Of a DNA stretch of 18,338 nt, positions 1 to 5,623 are shown piece after piece. This DNA comes from JBAYHA01 sp041666425 (lineage in GTDB: Bacteria; Patescibacteriota; Patescibacteriia; UBA11705; JABHMO01): NCBI GenBank assembly GCA_041666425.1, contig JBAYHA010000015.1, forward strand, positions 1-18,338, given 5' to 3'. The notes beneath the pieces were generated by a model. That model worked only from the letters and a program-made list of their open reading frames with translations, did not search any database and was not told where the DNA came from. The translations under genes and the position numbers were made by a program. How positions within the stretch are numbered: the first letter of the stretch is position 1; each line of letters begins with the position of its first letter.

Positions 1-354
1 CGTGATACCAAGAGATTATCTGATGTTGATGCCATCAAAAATGCTATGGAGTATATTAATAGTGAATATGGTTCTTATAATTACAATTTGGCGAGTCCGG
101 CTTGTGCCGCGGGAGCAAAAATCAGTACGTGCATTGGTGGGAATCTGCAAAATTCAATTACCAGTTTAAAAAATTTAATTGATCCTGTTGGAACGGTTGC
201 TTGTACTGCTTCAAGCGATGAATCTTGTGATTATTCATTAACGGCAACAACTTCTGATTATACGGTCTATTTTTATTTGGAGACCGGAGCTGGGCAGTTT
301 AAGTCTCCCGGTTTATACAAATTGACCAAAGCGGGAATAGACATGGCTGACTAA
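1..354 (+). CDS. Prepilin-like protein, 5' partial
   Basis: The frame is open from base 1, and its first residues (RDTKRLSDVDAIKNAM) match the post-helix segment of the three pilin-like genes that follow. This is therefore the C-terminal ~117 residues of a fourth paralogue whose GFTLIE-type N-terminus lies off the window. An internal ATG at 46 is not the start. By family, the product would be a type IV pilin or type II pseudopilin, inserted in the inner membrane by its N-terminal helix and assembled into a filament. The globular part has two cysteine pairs (PAC...STC and VAC...ESC), a conserved D-P, and a final FYLETG...LTKAGI block. It lacks the GCY motif of the later copies (GLYKLTK instead), so it is the most divergent C-terminus of the four. 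It sits 16 nt before the next pilin, in an apparent operon. Family assignment is firm; the role of the individual pilin is unknown. Confidence 0.85.
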   Translation, partial: RDTKRLSDVDAIKNAMEYINSEYGSYNYNLASPACAAGAKISTCIGGNLQNSITSLKNLIDPVGTVACTASSDESCDYSLTATTSDYTVYFYLETGAGQFKSPGLYKLTKAGIDMAD

Positions 355-370
355 AAAATTTATTATTTTT

Positions 371-895
371 ATGAAAAAAGGTTTTACCTTAATTGAGCTG
401 TTGGTGGTAATTGGCATTTTGGGGTTGCTGTCATCACTGGCAGTTGTTTCTTTTGGGAATATTAGAGAAAAGGCCAGAGATGTCAAGCGGTTGGCGGATA
501 TGGATGCTTTGCAAAAAGCCATGGCTATTATGTATGAAAATGAAGGATCTTATACGGTAGCAGGTGTCAGTAATATTACAAAATTGGTTTTATCTGGAGC
601 TCGGGCGGTTTTTAATGCCGGTTGTGAATTCGGTAGCGTGAGTAATTGCTCGGGCAAATTGCTTGAATATTTACCGGGGTTGGAAAAGTTAAATGATCCA
701 TCCTCGCCTGATTCTGGTTGTGTTGCCATTAATTGTGGGGAAGTTTGTAATTATCAGTTTGGTGTTTTGGAAAAGGATCATTATGAAGTTTATTTTTTCT
801 TGGAAAATGGAAGCTCTCAATACTCGGATCGTGGTTGTTATCAAATATCAGAAAGTGGTATTGAAAAAAAGGTAATTAACGTTGATGTCCAATAA
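371..895 (+). CDS. Type IV prepilin / pseudopilin-like protein
   Basis: A 174-residue protein opening with MKKGFTLIELLVVIGILGLL. This is a class III prepilin signal: a short basic leader, cleavage expected between Gly4 and Phe5, Glu at mature position 5, and a ~20-residue hydrophobic helix. It should be processed and N-methylated by a PilD-type peptidase and form or prime a pilus or type II secretion pseudopilus. The helix is followed by the paralogue signature REKARDVKRLADMDALQKAM. The C-terminal domain carries a Cys pair before an LEYLPGLEKL segment, a conserved D-P, a CNYQFG block, FFLENG, and RGCYQIS near the end. No Shine-Dalgarno is visible; the ATG is chosen because it directly precedes the prepilin leader. 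It overlaps the first codons of the next pilin gene, which suggests coupled translation. Which pilus subunit it is cannot be told. Confidence 0.93.
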   Translation: MKKGFTLIELLVVIGILGLLSSLAVVSFGNIREKARDVKRLADMDALQKAMAIMYENEGSYTVAGVSNITKLVLSGARAVFNAGCEFGSVSNCSGKLLEYLPGLEKLNDPSSPDSGCVAINCGEVCNYQFGVLEKDHYEVYFFLENGSSQYSDRGCYQISESGIEKKVINVDVQ

Positions 896-1391
896 AAATA
901 TGAACAACTTAACAAAAAAAGGTTTTACCTTAATTGAGCTGTTGGTGGTTATTGCAATTTTGGGTTTGCTGTCATCTTTGGCCGTTGTTTCTTTTGGCAA
1001 TATTCGTGAAAAAGCGCGTGATACCAAAAGATTAAGTGATATCGATGCTATCCAAAAAGCGATGAATTTGCTTTATAACGAGGAGAATTCTTATGCTCCT
1101 GATAATACTTGTGTTGCCAATGAAGCGGTTATGGATTGTGGTGGAGGAAAATTGCAAGAATATTTGCCAAGCGTGACGAATATTTCTGATCCGGTTGGTC
1201 TTGTGAAATGTACCGGAGGAATGGCGGGTGGTTTTTATCTTTCATCTTGTTTGACAATGTGTAATTATGCGTTCAAATCAATTTCGGATGAGGATTTTGA
1301 ATTATTATTTTATTTGGAAAAAGGGTCAGGCCAATACAATTCATCGGGTTGTTACAAATTAACCAAGTCAGGAATAGAAAAAGTGCAATAA
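885..1391 (+). CDS. Type IV prepilin / pseudopilin-like protein
   Basis: Third pilin paralogue, about 168 residues, with leader and helix NLTKKGFTLIELLVVIAILG and the expected G/F prepilin peptidase site and Glu5. The following REKARDTKRLSDIDAIQKAM block is nearly the same as in its neighbours. Cysteines occur as C-x8-C before a GGGKLQEYLP segment, then VKC, SSCLTMCNYAF and SSGCYKLTKSGI. The start is uncertain: TTG 882, ATG 885 or ATG 900. ATG 885 overlaps the previous stop, while ATG 900 would give a tighter leader with a 4-nt gap; no clear ribosome binding site decides between them. Its 5' DNA is almost identical to that of the preceding gene, pointing to recent duplication or gene conversion. 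It is followed 4 nt later by the fourth pilin. Confidence 0.92.
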   Translation: MSNKNMNNLTKKGFTLIELLVVIAILGLLSSLAVVSFGNIREKARDTKRLSDIDAIQKAMNLLYNEENSYAPDNTCVANEAVMDCGGGKLQEYLPSVTNISDPVGLVKCTGGMAGGFYLSSCLTMCNYAFKSISDEDFELLFYLEKGSGQYNSSGCYKLTKSGIEKVQ

Positions 1392-1395
1392 TATT

Positions 1396-1860
1396 ATGAA
1401 CAAAAAAGCGTTTACATTATTGGAAATTATTTTGGTCGTCGCCGTGTTGGGATTGATTTTGACGGTTGTCAGTTTGGCTTTGTTCAGCAAGCAAGCAGGG
1501 ATTCGTGATACCAAAAGATTGAGCGATATGAAAGCTTTGCGTGATGCTATGCAAGTGGTAAAAAATGAAAAAGGTTCTTTTGAACCCGTGCTGTGTCCAT
1601 TAACTTCAGTTAATCTGTGTGCGCAAGTCGGGAATTCGGAACTGTTAAAATACATGACCGATTTGGCAAATTTGCGAGATCCAAAAAATGTTAGTATCCC
1701 TTGCTCTGTCGCCAATTGCGGAAAGGATGCTTGCAATTATTCTTTTGTTTCCATTTTGCCAGACGAGTTTCAGGTTATGTTTTATTTGGAAAAAGGAGCT
1801 CCTGAAATTGGCGGAGCCGGTTGTTATTTGCTGACCGAAAAAGGATTTAAAAAACAGTAA
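1396..1860 (+). CDS. Type IV prepilin / pseudopilin-like protein with Ala at the cleavage site
   Basis: A 154-residue pilin paralogue beginning MNKKAFTLLEIILVVAVLGL. It keeps the basic leader, Phe+1 and Glu+5, but has Ala instead of Gly at position -1. Prepilin peptidases accept Ala in some substrates, so cleavage is plausible but possibly less efficient. The RDTKRLSDMKALRDAM block and the C-terminal pattern (paired Cys, LLKYMTDLANLRDP, a cluster of three Cys ending DACNYSF, FYLEKG, GAGCYLLTEKG) match the neighbours. The helix (ALFSKQAGIRD) is the most divergent of the set, and Ala at -1 plus divergence may mark a minor pilin (inference). It ends 1 nt before the start of the carboxypeptidase gene, so the two are probably co-transcribed. 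Confidence 0.92.
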   Translation: MNKKAFTLLEIILVVAVLGLILTVVSLALFSKQAGIRDTKRLSDMKALRDAMQVVKNEKGSFEPVLCPLTSVNLCAQVGNSELLKYMTDLANLRDPKNVSIPCSVANCGKDACNYSFVSILPDEFQVMFYLEKGAPEIGGAGCYLLTEKGFKKQ

Positions 1861-1861
1861 C

Positions 1862-3058
1862 ATGAAAAATTTTTTATTGTCGTTTATTTTTATTTGTTCG
1901 GTTTTATTTCCACAATTCGCCAAAGCCGAACAATCTTTGGTGAATTTTAATTTGGATGAGACTACTTTGCAAAGAGGTTATACTTTGAAATCGGCTGACG
2001 GGTTTTTGCAAATACCGATTTGGCCGAAATTTTTAAATGAAGAAAAAAAATTGTCTGGGCAAATTATTGTTTCTGATTTGCAAATAAATACGTGGCCGAG
2101 CAAATTACGACCGATTACTCCGGTTTATCAATTTTCTTTTAACGAAAGTTTACCAAAGGCAATAACTTTTTATTTTTCTTTTGTTAGTGAATCTGATAAT
2201 TATAAGGAGGTTTATTTTTTTAACGAAAACTCAGGAGAATGGCAAGAGTTATCGGCTCAGATTGATTGTGGAAAAAACAAAGTCAAGGTCAACGTCAAAG
2301 AAAATCGGGGATTTATTGCGGTTTTTGAACGAACGGATGAGTTGACCGCTGAATCAGCGATTGTTGTTGACAAAAATACCGGAGAGGTAATTTTTGCCAA
2401 GAACGTCAAAGAAGTAAGGCCAATGGCCAGCTTGACCAAATTGATGACGGCGATCGTTTTTTTGGAGAATAATCCGGGTTGGAACAAAAAAGTTGTTTTC
2501 AAAAAAGAAGATTTTGTCGGTGGCGCTACTTTGTATGCTAATGTCGGTGATGTTGTTACGGTCAAGGATTTGTTTTACGCTGTTTTGGTCGGTTCAAAAA
2601 ACAATGCGGTCGAAGCTTTGATTCGAGCAACCGGAATATCGCGGGAAAATTTTATTAGCAAAATGAATGACAAAGCAAAATTATTGGGATTGAGGAATAC
2701 GTATTTTATTGATCCGACCGGTTTGAGTGAAAAAAATGTTTCCACGGCCGAAGAAACCGCGGTTTTGGCCAAGTTGGCTTTTGACAAATTGGATGTTTTA
2801 AAAGCGTCAACAACTAAATTATATAAGGTCAATCCGAGCAATAGAAAAATATCTTTGGCGGTTTTTAACACTTCGGCCAAAGTTTTGAATCGAGAATTGT
2901 GTATAACCGGCAGTAAAACAGGTTATACAACCGAGGCCGGATATAACTTGGTAACACAAGCCAAAACTGACAAACATGAACTTATTGCTTTGGTTATGGG
3001 TGCGGAAATGAGTATGAATTATGAGGAAGTGTATAGGTTGTTAAAAAAATATTTGTAA
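1862..3058 (+). CDS. Secreted D-alanyl-D-alanine carboxypeptidase (peptidase S11, PBP5-like)
   Basis: A 398-residue protein with a Sec signal peptide (hydrophobic residues 4-20, likely cut near AKA-EQ at 22/23). The penicillin-binding catalytic triad is complete: S190-L-T-K193 (SxxK), S245-K-N247 (SxN) and K352-T-G354 (KTG). Enzymes of this family remove the terminal D-Ala from peptidoglycan pentapeptides outside the membrane and so limit cross-linking. Residues ~25-158 form an extra N-terminal beta-rich domain ending in a W-x-E-L ... F-I-A-V-F pattern that resembles a ZU5-like sandwich; this is only a fold guess. There is no C-terminal amphipathic anchor of the E. coli PBP5 kind: the protein stops shortly after the catalytic domain (LLKKYL). 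The start follows the last pilin stop by 1 nt, so it belongs to the pilin transcription unit. Chemistry is clear; its tie to pilus biogenesis is only positional. Confidence 0.95.
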   Translation: MKNFLLSFIFICSVLFPQFAKAEQSLVNFNLDETTLQRGYTLKSADGFLQIPIWPKFLNEEKKLSGQIIVSDLQINTWPSKLRPITPVYQFSFNESLPKAITFYFSFVSESDNYKEVYFFNENSGEWQELSAQIDCGKNKVKVNVKENRGFIAVFERTDELTAESAIVVDKNTGEVIFAKNVKEVRPMASLTKLMTAIVFLENNPGWNKKVVFKKEDFVGGATLYANVGDVVTVKDLFYAVLVGSKNNAVEALIRATGISRENFISKMNDKAKLLGLRNTYFIDPTGLSEKNVSTAEETAVLAKLAFDKLDVLKASTTKLYKVNPSNRKISLAVFNTSAKVLNRELCITGSKTGYTTEAGYNLVTQAKTDKHELIALVMGAEMSMNYEEVYRLLKKYL

Positions 3059-3080
3059 ATTTAGATAAGTATCCTTTTCG

Positions 3081-3105
3081 AAACGCTTACAGTTGGCGTT
3101 TTTTT
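3081..3105 (+). terminator. Candidate weak rho-independent terminator after the carboxypeptidase gene
   Basis: AAACGC (3081-3086) pairs with GCGTTT (3096-3101) across a 9-nt loop and is followed by a T run to 3105. The stem is only 6 bp, but it stands 22 nt after the stop codon and directly before a promoter, which fits the end of the pilin-carboxypeptidase unit. Confidence 0.55.
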
Positions 3106-3107
3106 AT

Positions 3108-3136
3108 TTGCCGAAATTAACCAACTTTGCTATACT
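3108..3136 (+). promoter_or_regulatory. Candidate sigma70-type promoter for the coiled-coil gene
   Basis: TTGCCG (3108-3113), exactly 17 nt, then TATACT (3131-3136), with CTTTGC directly before the -10 box. A second -10-like TATAAT lies at 3142-3147. The layout matches the promoter upstream of alaS closely (TTGCC, 17 nt, TTTGC-TA). It would yield a leader of roughly 120 nt that includes the 26-bp repeat array before the start at 3267. Confidence 0.55.
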
Positions 3137-3190
3137 TTGGCTATAATAAATAAGAAATTTGTAATGGTTAGTTTAATGTTTATTGAGGTT

Positions 3191-3262
3191 TTATAACTTT
3201 ATAAACTTTATAACTTTACAAACTTTATAAACTTTATAACTTTACAAACTTTATAAACTTTC
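3191..3262 (+). repeat. Tandem ACTTTATAA-type array (26-bp unit made of 8-9 bp subunits), G-free
   Basis: Built from CTTTATAAA, CTTTATAA and CTTTACAAA, which together make a 26-bp higher-order unit. Full units occupy 3197-3222 and 3223-3248, followed by a partial third and preceded by a partial one. The coding strand has no G from 3189 to the A of the start codon at 3267. The array ends 4 nt before that start codon, so it makes up most of the mRNA leader. Related units in the same sense orientation precede the genes starting at 16860 and 11204 on the minus strand. Function unknown. Confidence 0.85.
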
Positions 3263-3266
3263 CTTT

Positions 3267-3632
3267 ATGTCGGAAGCCCAAAACAAAATAAAAGAACTGC
3301 ACAATGAAATTTTAGTCGCCGAAAAAAAGAAAAAAGAATTAAATTCTGTAATCAAAGAAGCTTATGAAAAAAGCAAAGAGTACAAAGATTTGATGGAAGA
3401 GATGAAGACTTTGCGTGCCAGAAGAAAACAGCTTGAAGTTGGAATAAGACAAGAATATTCGAGCGAATTTAATCAAATGGAAGATATTAAAACTGATATA
3501 AAAGATTCCAAAATGGTTTTGTCGGATTTGATTTGGAATGAACTTATGAAAAACAATTCAGTCGAAGTGGTTGATGAGAATGATCACAAATTTGTGCCGG
3601 CCGTTGTGGTAAGTTTAAAAAAAGCGGAATAA
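3267..3632 (+). CDS. Small charged coiled-coil protein of unknown function
   Basis: A 121-residue soluble protein with no signal peptide or membrane segment. Residues ~1-85 are rich in Glu, Lys and Leu with heptad-like spacing (AQNKIKELHNEI, EEMKTLRARRKQLE), predicting a long, possibly dimeric coiled coil. The last ~30 residues (NSVEVVDENDHKFVPAVVVS) are less charged and look like a short beta segment. I do not recognise the family. The ATG is preceded by no Shine-Dalgarno but by an 80-nt G-free repetitive leader. It has its own candidate promoter at 3108 and is separated from the next gene by another promoter, so it is probably monocistronic. It is likely a real gene, given its length, sensible composition and defined boundaries. 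Function cannot be inferred from context. Confidence 0.8.
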   Translation: MSEAQNKIKELHNEILVAEKKKKELNSVIKEAYEKSKEYKDLMEEMKTLRARRKQLEVGIRQEYSSEFNQMEDIKTDIKDSKMVLSDLIWNELMKNNSVEVVDENDHKFVPAVVVSLKKAE

Positions 3633-3652
3633 AAGAGACGGAATAAAAGAGA
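3625..3652 (+). repeat. Perfect 14-bp tandem duplication spanning a stop codon
   Basis: CGGAATAAAAGAGA occurs twice head to tail (3625-3638 and 3639-3652). The first copy contains the last codon and the TAA stop (3630-3632) of the coiled-coil gene. The second ends 1 nt before the -35 box at 3654. It looks like a recent slippage duplication. Confidence 0.9.
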
Positions 3653-3653
3653 A

Positions 3654-3682
3654 TTGACAGTTTTTAATATATTTGATATTCT
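3654..3682 (+). promoter_or_regulatory. Sigma70-type promoter for the putative lipoprotein gene
   Basis: A consensus -35 TTGACA (3654-3659), 17-nt spacer, and -10 TATTCT (3677-3682) preceded by ATTTGA. Predicted transcription start is near 3690, giving a ~50-nt leader that carries a strong Shine-Dalgarno site. Confidence 0.7.
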
Positions 3683-3729
3683 AATTTGTCCTATAAGGGA
3701 TAATATTGATCTTTTCACAATGGAAAATT

Positions 3730-3735
3730 AAGGAG
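3730..3735 (+). promoter_or_regulatory. Strong Shine-Dalgarno sequence (AAGGAG)
   Basis: AAGGAG lies 5 nt before the ATG at 3741 and fixes that start. It is one of only two strong Shine-Dalgarno sites seen among the genes of this window. Confidence 0.8.
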
Positions 3736-3740
3736 CTAAA

Positions 3741-4295
3741 ATGAAAAGACCCGTTGTTATTTTGTTTTTTATAATTTTATTAATTTTTTCGTGTTCTGAA
3801 TCAGAAGTTGAGCACCAGAGAGAAACTTATTCAGTTCCAGTTATTTATTCCGGAGAAATATTTGAATTAACATTGTATAATGGCCTTGCTGATAATCCGG
3901 GGCTTGTGTTTCGTGATTATGATCATGGCGGTGTTCATACAAGGTTTGGAGGAAAACAAATTAATGCTTGTGAAATAGGTCAACATCAGTTCCAACTTGT
4001 CGAAGTTGGAGATCAGGAAAATATGGAAGCTGTTGTGAAAGAACTTGAGCAATTCGGAAAAATTCCATGTGGACAATGGATTGAAGCGTTTCGTTTTCGT
4101 TTTCCACTTTCTGATGGACTTGGTAATATAGGTGTCGCCGATCCTTCATGGATTACTACGGTTTGGGCAGGAGACGCTACTAGCTATCCGATGTTGACTA
4201 ATTATTCAGGACAGGATAAGCCATGGAAACCTACCTGGTTCTGGAAACATGAAAAGGTTTCAAAGGGGTTTAGGTGGTTAGTGCAAGTAGATTGA
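3741..4295 (+). CDS. Putative lipoprotein/secreted protein of unknown function
   Basis: A 184-residue protein with a short basic start (MKRP), a hydrophobic stretch (residues 4-17) and LLIFSC, a degenerate lipobox with Cys18 as the likely lipidated residue, followed by SESEVEHQRE. The mature ~165 residues are acidic and aromatic-rich, with two further Cys (in NACEIG and IPCGQW) that could form a disulfide. A Trp-rich tail (KPWKPTWFWKHEK, FRWLVQVD) ends the protein. I do not recognise the domain. Expression signals are unusually complete for this window: consensus promoter at 3654, AAGGAG at 5 nt, TGA stop, then a terminator at 4308, so it is a self-contained single-gene unit. If lipobox processing fails, it would be a membrane-anchored or secreted protein. 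The independent signals fit recent acquisition or strong, separately regulated expression; neither is proven. Confidence 0.8.
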   Translation: MKRPVVILFFIILLIFSCSESEVEHQRETYSVPVIYSGEIFELTLYNGLADNPGLVFRDYDHGGVHTRFGGKQINACEIGQHQFQLVEVGDQENMEAVVKELEQFGKIPCGQWIEAFRFRFPLSDGLGNIGVADPSWITTVWAGDATSYPMLTNYSGQDKPWKPTWFWKHEKVSKGFRWLVQVD

Positions 4296-4307
4296 TTTTT
4301 GTTCTTG

Positions 4308-4334
4308 GCCAGTGGAAAGATCTGCTGGCTTTTT
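4308..4334 (+). terminator. Rho-independent terminator after the lipoprotein gene
   Basis: GCCAGT (4308-4313) pairs with GCTGGC (4324-4329; one T-G pair) across a 10-nt loop and is followed by TTTTT (4330-4334). It stands 12 nt after the TGA stop. Confidence 0.7.
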
Positions 4335-4374
4335 AATTTCAATTAAATGAATATTATATTTAGATTCATGTAAA

Positions 4375-4403
4375 TTGAAAAATGCGGTATTTTTTGATAA
4401 GAT
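4375..4403 (+). promoter_or_regulatory. Candidate sigma70-type promoter for mnmA
   Basis: TTGAAA (4375-4380), 17-nt spacer, TAAGAT (4398-4403) preceded by TTTTTTGA. The predicted start near 4410 gives a ~50-nt leader. Within the leader, TTGCA-TAG-TGCAA (4436-4448) is a short inverted repeat of unknown meaning. The rest of the 166-nt gap holds only the preceding terminator and AT-rich sequence. Confidence 0.55.
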
Positions 4404-4461
4404 TAAAATAGCATTAATTGGACATAGATAAATGATTGCATAGTGCAAACTGTTTATCATT

Positions 4462-5544
4462 ATGAAAAAAGATTCTAAAAAATTAACAGTCGCCATAGGC
4501 TTGAGCGGTGGCGTGGATTCTTCGGTCGCCGCCGCAATTTTAAAAAATCAAGGATACAAGGTCATTGGCTTTTTTTTGCATTTTTGGAGTGAAGAAATCA
4601 AGGGTGAATGTCGAGATAATATTTGCTGTTCGCTTGATGCGCAAGAAGATGCTCGACGTGTGGCGACTGATTTGGGTATTCCTTTTTATACGTTGAATTT
4701 AAAAAATAAGTTTAAAGAAAAAATTGTTGATAATTTTTTGGCAGATTATGAAGCCGGGCAAACACCAAATCCTTGCGTGCGCTGTAATACTTTTATCAAA
4801 TTTGGTGAATTTATGAAAAAAGCGCAAGTACTTGGCGTTGATTTTTTGGCGACCGGACATTATGCCAAAATAAAGAAAGTAAACAATGGAAACAAAACAG
4901 TTTATCATTTGTTGAATGCAAAAGATAAAAATAAAGATCAAACTTATTTTTTGCATGGTTTGAACCAGAAGCAGTTGGCAAAAATAATTTTTCCGGTTGG
5001 CGGAATGAAAAAGGATGAAGTACGCAAGTTGGCGGAAATATTAAAAATAAAAACAGCCAAGAAAAAAGAATCGCAAGAAGTGTGTTTTGTGCATAAGGGC
5101 TTGGCTGATTTCCTTAGCAGATATTTAAAACTGAAGCAAGGGTCGATTGTTGATAAGTTAACCGGCAAAGTTTTGGGAAAGCATTCAGGAAGACAGTTGT
5201 TTACCTTTGGGCAACGTAAGGGCTTGGGATTGGGTGGCGGACCGTGGTTTGTGGTTGGTTTTGATAATATAAAAAATACTGTTTTTGTTTCAAATAACGA
5301 AAAAGAGTTGTTGGTTAAAGAATTTTTAATAAAAGAGGTTAATTGGTTAGCCGGTTTTCCAAAAGAACAAAAAAACATCAAATGTTGTGTTCGTTATCAT
5401 GGTGATTTGGTCGGTTGTGAAATAAAAAAATCGGGTAAATTTATAAAGGTGATTTGTAAAAAGCCGTTGCGTGCGGTAACGACCGGTCAGTCGTGCGTTT
5501 TTTATCATGGCCCCGAATGTTTGGGTGGGGGTTTAATTATGTAG
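4462..5544 (+). CDS. mnmA: tRNA-specific 2-thiouridylase MnmA
   Basis: A 360-residue cytoplasmic enzyme that thiolates C2 of the wobble uridine (U34) in tRNA-Lys, -Glu and -Gln, using ATP to adenylate the base and a persulfide sulfur donor. The N-terminal PP-loop SGGVDSS is at residues 15-21. The catalytic Cys105 is in TPNPCVRCN and the second active-site Cys208 in SQEVCFV, so the disulfide/persulfide pair is intact. TGHYAK (131-136) and DQTYFLHGL (159-167) are family signatures. Length matches the family, with the usual C-terminal beta domain. The ATG directly precedes the PP-loop region; no Shine-Dalgarno is seen. The stop TAG overlaps the first base of a REP-like palindrome. A stand-alone Elp3, which acts on C5 of the same uridine, is encoded at the other end of the window. 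Confidence 0.97.
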   Translation: MKKDSKKLTVAIGLSGGVDSSVAAAILKNQGYKVIGFFLHFWSEEIKGECRDNICCSLDAQEDARRVATDLGIPFYTLNLKNKFKEKIVDNFLADYEAGQTPNPCVRCNTFIKFGEFMKKAQVLGVDFLATGHYAKIKKVNNGNKTVYHLLNAKDKNKDQTYFLHGLNQKQLAKIIFPVGGMKKDEVRKLAEILKIKTAKKKESQEVCFVHKGLADFLSRYLKLKQGSIVDKLTGKVLGKHSGRQLFTFGQRKGLGLGGGPWFVVGFDNIKNTVFVSNNEKELLVKEFLIKEVNWLAGFPKEQKNIKCCVRYHGDLVGCEIKKSGKFIKVICKKPLRAVTTGQSCVFYHGPECLGGGLIM

Positions 5545-5574
5545 GGACACGATGCTTCGTGTCCCATTTTTTTT
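5541..5574 (+). terminator. REP-like palindrome with T tract, acting as terminator of mnmA
   Basis: GTA is followed by GGGACACGA (5544-5552), loop TGCT, and TCGTGTCCC (5557-5565): a perfect 9-bp stem with a tetraloop, then ATTTTTTTT. The TAG stop of mnmA (5542-5544) lies within it. It has the same geometry (GTA, 9-bp GC-rich stem, 4-nt loop) as the palindrome inside the adjacent RAYT gene, so it is probably a REP element that also serves as a terminator. Confidence 0.75.
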
Positions 5575-5575
5575 A

Positions 5576-5590
5576 CCCCACGATTTGGGG
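5576..5590 (+). repeat. Small palindrome upstream of the RAYT gene
   Basis: CCCCA (5576-5580), loop CGATT, TGGGG (5586-5590). It lies right after the REP-like terminator and 28 nt before the transposase start. It may be a second REP half or part of the element boundary. Confidence 0.45.
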
Positions 5591-5605
5591 ATTTATATTT
5601 ATTTA

Positions 5606-5623
5606 TTCATAATTTATTATGAA
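5606..5623 (+). promoter_or_regulatory. Inverted repeat enclosing the RAYT start codon
   Basis: TTCATAAT-TT-ATTATGAA is a perfect 8-bp inverted repeat, and the ATG start (5619-5621) lies in its right arm. In IS200 elements the transposase start region is known to be sequestered by an RNA stem-loop. A similar low-expression device is possible here, though the stem is AT-rich and weak. Confidence 0.4.

Noticed and set aside
3191..3262. Possible CRISPR array
   Set aside because: Units are contiguous, low-complexity and 8-9/26 bp long with no spacers, and there are no cas genes nearby.
4436..4448. TTGCA-TAG-TGCAA as a repressor operator for mnmA
   Set aside because: Five-bp arms occur by chance in AT-rich DNA and no regulator is encoded nearby; recorded only as a minor note.
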